Of a stretch of 64,000 nt of DNA, positions 57,001 through 64,000 are shown piece by piece (the first letter of the stretch is position 1; every line of letters begins with the position of its first letter). Made by a program: the position numbers and the translations under genes. Below the pieces are notes generated by a model. It made no database searches. It had not been told where the DNA came from and worked only from the letters and a program-made list of their open reading frames with translations. Location of the stretch: positions 1 to 64,000 of the forward strand of contig NW_005179187.1 in the NCBI RefSeq assembly GCF_000350225.1, in the 5' to 3' direction. The stretch comes from Chondrus crispus. Its lineage: Eukaryota > Rhodophyta > Florideophyceae > Gigartinales > Gigartinaceae.

Positions 57001-57279
57001 TTCGAGTCTGTATGACACGGACCCCTCTCCGGCGACCTTGGGCTCGGTGTAGTCAGGGGATCGACCGAATCTTTTCGGTCGTCGTTGCCCCCGTCGCCAT
57101 CGTTACGCCTCACCGGGACGTCGGCTGTCCCGGTGTCTTGTCCTCCTAACGTCGGGCGTTCGGAGGCCTCGGCGTTCGCTCCCTCCTGTATCGGCATTAC
57201 AGGAGCTCCCGTGCTCGCCTCTGGTAGCCGGGGATTTATTATCGGACAATACCCCCCGTGTCCTTGGCGAGCACGCGGG
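54100..57279 (-). pseudogene. pol: Element D pol, first part: protease, RT, RNase H
   Basis: The frame is open in -1 relative to gag from about 57279. Protease carries VDTCSGYNLV (about 56780) and VLLGTAFID; a frameshift near 56530 follows. The next frame runs from 56535 to 54100 with a single TAG at 55819, where element C has Ser. RT: WASPMVLV, FCVDYRRLNA, TTLDCNSGYWQIP, YLDD (about 55290), HYLGHVISPG. RNase H: IDTDASAYQLG, SATERECFAV, RTDHDALRWL. About 140 acidic and basic linker residues lead to integrase. This is the best-preserved pol of the C/D family. Confidence 0.92.
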
Positions 57280-57286
57280 GTGGGGT

Positions 57287-59950
57287 CTATTTCGTGAAGA
57301 AAAGACGGCTCACGCGACCGCGTGTACGTAACCGTCTTTGCCCTTTTTTCGAACTACCCGCGCTATCGGAGCTAACCTCCTGGCTATCGACGGCCAGGTC
57401 TTCTTCGGGTAGCCGGCGGCGTGGGTCGGGACGATTCCCCCACTGCGGCTCGGCGGCCTTGGTGAAGTACTCGGGTACTTCCGGGCCTTCACCTGCGGCG
57501 TCCGGTCGTCGCAAGATATGGGGGACGAAGCGAGTCAGTTCTCCTTCGTGACCCTCCGTGGGTAGAGAGTACGGATCCTCTACCCAGTCTTGCAGGTACA
57601 TTATCGCATTTTGTACCTGTTGGGGTAACTGAGAACGGTCTCGGTCCCCTCTTTCTCCTTGTCGGGGGTACCTGGTGTCCGCCTGCCGGTAGGCGGGTCC
57701 ATCCCGACGATCGACTTCGTTACGACGGTACCCGCCTCCACGGGGGGCGAAGCGGGCGCCCCCACCTGATCGGGTCGGGAAACCTTGACGCGGGGGACGG
57801 CCCTCGCCCGCCGCTTGCCGGAGGAGACTACGCGCACAGGGGCGCGTCTCCATCTGGTAGCGGTAGTTCCTGTACGCCGTGAACATTCGTTGTTCCGGCG
57901 ACAGGAACGGGCACGCGTACATGGCATGCCCGTACGTACGGCATAGCCAGCACAAGTACGAGCTGCCGTCCGTTGAGGCGAATGTCGCCGCGTGCCGCGC
58001 CTCCTCATCGGTGAGGAAGGGCAGGCGAGGGGCTTCGCCTCCTGCATTTCGGTTCGATATGTCCAGCTCTGCGACCCGGGGGTCCGTACCCCTTGCCACT
58101 CTTGGAGTGGCCGCGAACGCGGTCGCGCAATTCGATGTCGTTCCGGTCGACATCGGTGAGGGGGTTCGTGCCCCCACGGGCCCTGCTCCTTGCGTAATGA
58201 GGACAGGGTCGGCCTGCCACTCATCCTCCCCGACATGGAGGGTAGAGGCGGGCGAGCTTGTTGCGGCGGACTTCGTAGTCCTGCCAGCCCTCCCTGCCGG
58301 TTTCGAATCCGGCAGAGGTAAACCCCGTCGAGCGCGGTAAGTGGTCCCTTCCGCCGTTGCGATACAGCGGATGGTCGGAAGATCGGTCTTCTGGCGGCTC
58401 GGCAGCCGCTGCACTGTCTCGGAAACTGCGGCACGGGTCGCAGGAGCGAGTCCCCGCACGAAGTAGTGCGCGAGGGACTGTTCGGAGAACACTGCCGTGC
58501 ACCGGAACGCGGCAGTTTTGAGCCGGTCCGCGAACGTGCTCTCCGTTTCATGAGATTGCTGTCGCGCCGTCGCGACAGCGTCGTACGCTTCACCTAACAC
58601 GTCGTCGGTTAGGTAGCGTTTCAGGAACTGGTTCACGAGTCCCGGCCAACTCACGTCGTCGTGTAGTTGGCCGGCGCGGAGGTCACGCATCGTATAACTC
58701 GTATACAGGCGCTCCGCGTCGCGCTCTAAGAAGTGCGGGAGGACTCTCACCGCAACACCTTCGGTCAGGTGTTGCGAGTTGAAGGTGATTGGGATATCCT
58801 TCAAGAACGGCAGCAGCTGGATCGGGTCGGTACCGTCGAAGCTGCGCATCGTGGGACGGATCCCCCGACATTGTTGGACGTACTTCGCGATCCGTCCCGC
58901 GTCACCCGAGGTAACGAGCCTCGAGGTGTTATCCAAGGGGTACATACGATAGTCAGCAACGGCGCTGAACTCGTGGATCATCGTATGTACCGGCTCGAGC
59001 CCGGGTTCAGCGGGACCCAGCGTGCCGAAGGAGGTAACCGGTAGGGTACGGACGTCTACCGGACCTGGATGTTCGGCGTAACTCGCCGGCGGGTAGCCGC
59101 CCCAGCGGGGATCGACGGAGAACATCGGTTCTCCGGATCCGCGGGCTGCTCCTCCACGGTCCTGTTCGTCCGCGTACGATACGCGGTCCACTTGCCGCCT
59201 ACTTCCGGCGATAGGCGGTAAGGCTTGGGTCTCAGACGCGAAGTTCGCGTCTATTGGAGGACGGCTTCCTTCTGCAGTCCGACTGGTAGCGGCACCAGTC
59301 GGACGCCAACCTTCGGGGGCGGCGGCGCTCGGAGGTACGGTACCACCGGGCCCTCTCGAGGGGCATCGGGTAGCCTTTCGGCCATGGTACGTTCCATGTC
59401 ACGAGCACGCCGACGAGTGGCGTCGAGCTCAGCGGAGAGGTGCGCGAACGCACCCAATTGCTCTGCGGACGGAGAGGTTCGGTCCTCGGGTCGTCTCACC
59501 GAGGTCGGCCTCTCACGGCGACCTTGCCCGGACGGTCCGGGCGAGGCGAAACGGGAGTCTTCGACGAGCACTATCCGCGAGTGTAACTCGTCGATCAGTG
59601 CTCGGAGATTCTCTAAGGACTGCGTCACTCTATCGAACCTCCCTTTACGCAGGGAGCGGAGTTCGGCCATACATCGAGTGTATACATGGTCCGATACATC
59701 GATCCGAAGGGAAGTACGGACTTCCTGGATGTATTCAGCTATGCGTTCGGACATCGCCGCCGCTCTTTCCTCGGAGGATCCGAGCGACGGTTTGCGGTCA
59801 CGAGGACCTGTGTCGCCGTCGCCCGACGGGGCGGATAGGGACTGCACAGCGGCCGGACTCAGATCCGCCGCTTCGGAGCGGATCGAGGGCTCAAACTCTT
59901 GGCTCGTCTCGACGCGATCGGTTCGCGGAGGGAAGCGGAAGTCTTCTCTG
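57287..59950 (-). pseudogene. gag: Element D gag
   Basis: The N-terminal frame is open from near the primer site without a clear ATG (first alternative start GTG 59847) and holds the coiled coil (RIAEYIQEVRTSL to LIDELHSRIVLVEDS). A frameshift near 59310 leads into the 634-codon frame ending TAG 57287. That frame contains the capsid-like block (DYRMYPLDNTSRLV, LVNQFLKRYLTDD), the complete zinc knuckle CWLCRTYGHAMYAC (about 57950) and an Arg/Gly-rich basic tail. Unlike A and B there is no A-AAA-AAC slippery site at the gag end, although pol is again in the -1 frame. Confidence 0.87.
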
Positions 59951-59968
59951 AGATCGGACTCCAGGGTC

Positions 59969-59986
59969 TTCTAGGTCGGGAGACCA
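59969..59986 (-). promoter_or_regulatory. Element D primer-binding site
   Basis: TGGTCTCCCGACCTAGAA on the - strand, one base from the 5' LTR; same 18 bases as in A and C. Confidence 0.8.
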
Positions 59987-59987
59987 C

Positions 59988-60657
59988 TGTAGCATAAACA
60001 CCCCCAACGGAGAGGGGTGTATGCACAGCTCGACGTAGACCCCGTCCGGACGGGAAGACGGGGGTGAAGCGGGACACCAGCTAACGGCACCGGGCAGCGG
60101 GCCCGGGTAGCGTGGTAGAGCGGGAATGGGGAGGCCGCCGGTACGCGCGAGCGGTTCGACGCCTCGACGCCCCGGCGCGGTACTGGGTGACGATCCAGTA
60201 CCGACGGGCGGAGGCGGAGCCGGCTCGTGGGCGTACCGCGCGCGTCCTCAACCCGCGCTCGGTGCCGCTCTAAGGTAGTTAGCGAACGCTACCTTAGAAT
60301 AAGCGGGAAGTCGGACCTTGACGGTCGGTGGGTGACAAGTCCGTGCTTGTCCTCTTCCACCGCCGCCGGTCCGCTCCATATTTAATGTACATAATAGCCT
60401 ATCATAGTAGTACAGTACCGATGTACTGTAGCGACGTACTGTAGCGGTCGGTCGACACTGTAATACGGTCAGCCATCGAGGCTGACAGTACACGTGTGTG
60501 CGCGTTCTTCGGTCCCGCACGTACACGTGTACACGTGCACCCCTCTATACTCGAGGGTACACGTGGTAGTACTGTAGAGCATCGAGCTCTATAGTAACTC
60601 ATCCGATTCTGAGTTGATGTAATCTAAAATAAAGCCCCAAGGGGCGGTTATACTACA
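59988..60657 (-). repeat. Element D 5' LTR (670 bp)
   Basis: Partner of 47798-48467. Promoter elements lie at 60334-60565 in this copy, which would drive D's transcript leftwards. Confidence 0.95.
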
Positions 60658-61799
60658 ACTGCGACCGAGTAGAGGCGCATGAGGGAGCTCGCCGATTTCT
60701 GGAGAGCCACGCGAGCCTTCGAATAGGCATAAGGACGGGAACTCAGGTAGAGCTCCTCTACCTCGGAGAGGATGAACCGTCGCAGGGCGTCCGGCGAACG
60801 ACCAACCAGGTGCTCGGCCATGCCGTCGACATAGATGACTTCGCCGGAACTGTACGCGAACGTCCTGTCGCAAGGGATCGCGTCGGGGATTTGATAGGGA
60901 ACTCCCCCGCCCTTGCCCGTCAGCCTAGCAAGGACGAGGCCGGCCTCGTCCGCGCGACCTGCGTCGTAAATGCGACGCACGCGCATGACGTCAGGGCGCA
61001 GAACGTCACGCGATAAGAACTCCGCGAGGGTGATTCCTGTTCTGGCGTACCGACGCCACGGGAACCTGAACCGCTCCACGGGCAGCGGCATCGAGCGAGC
61101 CAGGGCGGTGCCAAACCGCTGGGTGGTGTCGTCGGCCAACTCCGCCCCCGCTTCGAGATTACCTCGGGCCTTTGGAGGCAGGAGGCCCGCCTGCCGGCAG
61201 CTCCCCCATGCCCCATACGACCCGGGGCGCGGCTGGTAAGGCGCGCTCATACGCAGCGCGTCGGACATGTGGTCAGGAGGAACCTCTCCGACCTTCCTGC
61301 GTATGACGTTGCCCCCTTGGGGCAGGGCAGCCCCCGACGAGGCGGGACGAAATTCCACACTCCCGGCGGACCCCGAGGGGCCGCGACTCTTCTGGAAGGG
61401 CGGCAGCGCGGGCGCCACGGGAGGGACAAATCCCTCGACGCAAGAAGGATGCGCAACGGAGTCCCCGGAAGAGCCCGGGGGAGGTACTGTACGCGGGGGC
61501 ATAGAGGCCCCCGAAAGCGGCAGAAGCGCGGGGAGCCCGACGGAAGGGCCCCCAGACGAAGGACGCGCTTCGGGAAGCGAAGACATGAGGGAGACGACGC
61601 GGTAAGCAGCGCTTGAGTGGCAACGACGAGGAACACCCGTGGCGGCGGGTGAGGAGAGGTGGATGAGGATGCAAAACCAGGGGGCACAGAGTACGGCGGG
61701 GACGTAAGGGCGGCAAGGTCGATCTGTGGACGGCGCCGAAGACAACGCCGGATCAAAGGGGAACAGGACCAAGGCTCGGGAAGCGACCGGGTCGGACAT
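60658..61799 (-). pseudogene. Antisense ORF of element C, N-terminal part (380 codons)
   Basis: ATG 61799 lies 56 bp inside the 3' LTR of C and reads opposite to C's gag-pol. The frame is uninterrupted to the D insertion and then resumes at 47797, giving about 463 codons in all. The first 180 residues are Ser/Pro-rich and low in complexity. The second half looks globular (RFRFPWRRYARTGITLAEFL, VIYVDGMAEHLVGRSPDALR, EVEELYLSSRPYAYSKARVA). The motif GITLAEFLSRD resembles GLSLQAVFSRD and GLSLRAVWSRD in the antisense proteins of A and B, so distant homology is possible. No known domain. Apart from D's insertion it has no stop or frameshift, although C's gag and pol have many, which is notable for a sequence of this age. 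Confidence 0.8.
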
Positions 61800-61809
61800 G
61801 GCTCTCTAA

Positions 61810-61854
61810 CTCCTCAAGGGTGAAAGTGGACGTTCACTCTTGAGGAGGGGGCCG
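61810..61854 (+). promoter_or_regulatory. Element C polypurine tract and hairpin
   Basis: GAGGAGGGGGCCG ends at the 3' LTR. Just before it CTCCTCAAG (61810-61818) pairs perfectly with CTTGAGGAG (61839-61847), with five further pairs inside. The bases before the tract read V-K-V-D-V-H-S-stop, like the pol terminus of element D. Confidence 0.65.
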
Positions 61855-62518
61855 TGTGGCATAACGGCGGTTCGCAATTAGATTTAGATCAGATCAATAC
61901 GAACCACACCCGCGCACACGTGTACCTCCACGTGTACGGAGGACGCGAGACCACACGCGTACACGTGTAGGAGGTGCTTACCACCGCGCGCGCAGTACCC
62001 GTCTCACACGTGTGCTGTCAGCCCCGACGGCTGACAGCATTACAGCGTGGGACGACCCGCGCTACAGTAAGTTACTACAGCATACCGGTACTGTAGTATT
62101 ATGATAGACGCATTGTATACATTAAATACGAGCGCGACCGGCGGCGGGGTAGGTGGACAAGCATGGACTTGTCCACGACCTACCGCCTAGGTCCGTCTTC
62201 CAGCTTAACTGACGAGCGCAATCCGCCTCCGCGCGCGTTAACCGGGACAAAGCGGGTAGGGGACAGCCGCGTACGCGAGCGAGCCTAGATCCGCCTCTGC
62301 CCGTCGGCGCTGGTACGTTACCCAGCACCGCTCCTGGGCGTCGAGGCGAAGATCGGCCCGCGCGTGCGCTCGTCCCCGACCGTCCCGCTCTACCACGCTA
62401 CCAGGGCCCACTTCCCTGTCCCGTTAGCTGTGTGTTCTCCCCGTCTTCTCGCCCCTCGTACTGGGTCTACATCGAGCTAAGTATACACCCCTCTCCGTTG
62501 GGGGGGTGTTATACTACA
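61855..62518 (+). repeat. Element C 3' LTR (664 bp)
   Basis: Partner of 30690-31353, 31 kb away. About two dozen substitutions and one small indel separate them. Followed by the GTTGA target duplication and Harbinger coding sequence. Confidence 0.95.
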
Positions 62519-63263
62519 GTTGAACCACGACAAACTGCAGAAAAGCACAAGAATCGGTAGTTAGAATCCACGGCCGCTTGAACCGGAATCGCGTAGTAGC
62601 CCTTGCGGCAGTAAAAGGTAGCAGGGTGTTCGTCACGAGATGGCTTACGAATCTTGATGGCAATGCCGTCTAGGGCACCGACGCATCTTGGCAATGGATT
62701 CCATGGATACCTTGATGTCTGAAAGTCGTCTGCCATTTTCTTCAGTCCGTCGTAAGAATCCGGTAGACCGGGTAGCCCAAGCTCTTCGTTCAGAGCTTTC
62801 CATGTCTCTTTAAAAATTTGATACACCGTACTGCGCCCAACTTCAAACGCTGACATGCAACTTTAAACAGAATCTCCTGCCATCATACGTAACAAAATGC
62901 CAAGCCTTGCACAGGGCGAAACATGCTCTCGACCGGCTCTTCGTGCCATACTGTCATTCTGCTGCAACCGATGGTGAACAAGAAACAAAAGTCGCTCGAA
63001 ATTTTGGCGATCCACCCGGTACGCCTTCGAAAATTCGAAGTCATTAAACATTCGGTTACTTTTGTTAAAACTCCACCCCGACGCAAATCTTTTGGTTTGA
63101 GAAGTCTCCTTCCCCGACGCGAATAACATTTGATAGTGCCATGCAGATATATGATAACTATGATAACTGCAGCAGCTGAAAGTACAGGGTTTTTCGTCTT
63201 ACGGTTGTGCGCACTTCTTCGCGACACTCGACGCGAACGTCTTGGCGCACGAAGTGCCATCAT
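62519..63263 (-). pseudogene. PIF/Harbinger transposase, N-terminal part
   Basis: A Met at 63263 opens about 45 residues with a hydrophobic run (AAAVIIVIIYLHG). A frameshift near 63125 leads into SFNKSNRMFNDFEFSKAYRV. A TAA near 62861 interrupts the helix-turn-helix region (FEVGRSTVYQIFKETW), and the frame continues to the catalytic GALDGIAIKI and FYCRKGYYAIPVQAAVD, with the first catalytic Asp. It ends at the C-element LTR in CRGS-T, and the next residues are at 30689. Stop and frameshift show the gene was decaying in addition to being split. Confidence 0.87.
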
Positions 63264-63360
63264 GAAAAATCAGTTGGGATTTATAAGCGACACGAAAGAG
63301 TGCCACATTTGGCTCTTGCCGTTGTGCCATGATCCTTAGAAGGTGGGGACGTCGGGAGAG

Positions 63361-63444
63361 CAGGCAAATTCGATGGGTGTGCAGGCAAATTCGATGGGGG
63401 TACAGGCAAATTCGATGGGGATGCAGGCAAATTCGACGGGGGTG
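63361..63444. repeat. Four 21-bp tandem repeats
   Basis: CAGGCAAATTCGATGGGGGTG-type units at 63361, 63382, 63403 and 63424 with one to three differences each. The length is a multiple of three, and the + frame reads repeated Q-A-N-S-M-G-V, but no gene surrounds it. Confidence 0.9.
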
Positions 63445-64000
63445 CCATCGAAAACAATTCCAATTCTACTCCCGAGATCGGAGCCCCTTCTGTCCGGTCC
63501 ATCCGATCCCCGTTCTCTTGCTGTCAGGTAATTTCCCTTCTCCCGGTCCACACCCACTGGTTCCCTACGTTTTCCCTTCTGCCCTTCCCATGCCGCACAC
63601 TTGTTTCCCCCTGCCCCCTCCTCCACTCCTCTCCCTTCTCCACTCCCATCCGTCCTCTTTCCTTACCACCTCGCACCCTCTCACTCCTCCCTCACGTTCT
63701 TTCACGACTTGGCCCTCCCTCACTGCTCTCTCCGTGCCCCACCCCCCTCTCAGCCCTCTCCCGCACGTACACATCTTGCTTCTCAGCTTGCTGCAGTTCC
63801 CCGCCTCTCTTTCACAGCATGTCTACCCCACATATCAGTTTTACCAGCTTTTCCGCCAACACGCCCTTCCCCTTATTATTTCCCTTCACTCGCCCGCAGA
63901 CCTTGTCCGTTCTCGACGCCTTGCCACCGCCACAGAGAGGATCGTCTAGCATTCCAAAAAGAACACAAAGATCTCACACAAGCAGCAAATATACGCCATT
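63445..64000. other. Pyrimidine-rich low-complexity flank
   Basis: From about 63530 the + strand is dominated by C and T with CCTCC, CTTCC and TCTCC runs. ORFs here follow the composition and are not convincing. This could be upstream sequence of the Harbinger element or of a host gene beyond the window. Confidence 0.4.

Larger units (their letters stand above)
47798..60657 (-). mobile_element. Element D: Ty3/gypsy retrotransposon inside element C
   Basis: LTRs of 670 bp at 59988-60657 (5') and 47798-48467 (3') on the - strand. The duplication is ACCGC (47793-47797) and ACTGC (60658-60662), one mismatch. Same family as C by gag, pol and LTR ends. The LTR copies differ at about six positions, so D is young. 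Internal order on the - strand: primer site, gag, protease-RT-RNase H, integrase-chromodomain, first polypurine-like copy, 4.1-kb 3' block, polypurine tract. It inserted into the antisense ORF of C. Confidence 0.92.
30690..62518 (+). mobile_element. Element C: Ty3/gypsy retrotransposon, interrupted by a CACTA-type transposon and element D
   Basis: LTRs of 664 bp at 30690-31353 and 61855-62518, flanked by a perfect GTTGA duplication (30685-30689, 62519-62523), lie in a Harbinger transposase gene. The remaining internal sequence is 31354-36671, 47429-47797 and 60658-61854. Gag, protease, RT and part of RNase H remain; the end of RNase H, integrase and the chromodomain are missing between 36671 and 47429. 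The LTRs differ at roughly two dozen positions, so C is older than D. It belongs to a different gypsy family from A and B. Confidence 0.9.

Noticed and set aside
60648..60657. Last codons of the 383-codon ORF ending at 60648
   Set aside because: These codons belong to element D's LTR; the real frame leaves at 60658 and resumes at 47797.
63329..63949. 206-codon + strand ORF
   Set aside because: Made of the 21-bp tandem repeat and a C/T-rich tract; composition alone explains it.

Overview
The window looks like a repeat-rich nuclear region of a eukaryote with few introns. A florideophyte red alga of the Chondrus type would fit: one long single-exon gene, chromodomain Ty3/gypsy and Ty1/copia elements, Harbinger and CACTA transposons, and fragments of a trigger factor-like and a PP4-subunit-like gene. 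The organism is inference; no rRNA, tRNA or organelle marker is present.

Layout. Positions 1-1380 hold the end of a copia-type pol. Positions 2164-4041 hold the only apparently intact host-like gene, an unrecognised protein with three predicted membrane segments. Positions 4042-7392 are poorly coding. From 7393 almost everything is nested transposons. Element A (7393-28944, + strand, duplication CTACC) is a chromodomain gypsy element split by a relative, element B (13008-23555, - strand, duplication CCGGT/CTGGT). Next come an unassigned GC-rich stretch and a decayed trigger factor-like fragment (29647-29973). A Harbinger transposase gene on the - strand (63263-62519 and 30689-30246) is split by element C (30690-62518, + strand, duplication GTTGA). 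C is itself split twice: by a CACTA-type transposon (36672-47428) carrying a broken PP4R3/SMEK-like gene and a zinc-finger exon, and by element D (47798-60657, - strand).

How the parts work together. Each gypsy element has the order LTR, gag, protease-RT-RNase H-integrase-chromodomain, a distinctive 3' module, polypurine tract, LTR. The 3' module is the most interesting part: A, B and C each carry a long ORF on the strand opposite gag-pol, starting just inside the 3' LTR and converging on pol. The A and B versions are clearly related (roughly 60% alike by eye in the core), and C's shows weaker similarity. In D the module is flanked by two copies of the pol tail plus polypurine tract, which suggests how it was acquired. 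The LTRs share CACGTG clusters and a TATA-proximal RNA hairpin, and A, C and D share one primer-binding site.

No gypsy copy looks competent: all have stops, frameshifts or insertions. LTR divergence agrees with the nesting, since B is younger than A and D is younger than C.
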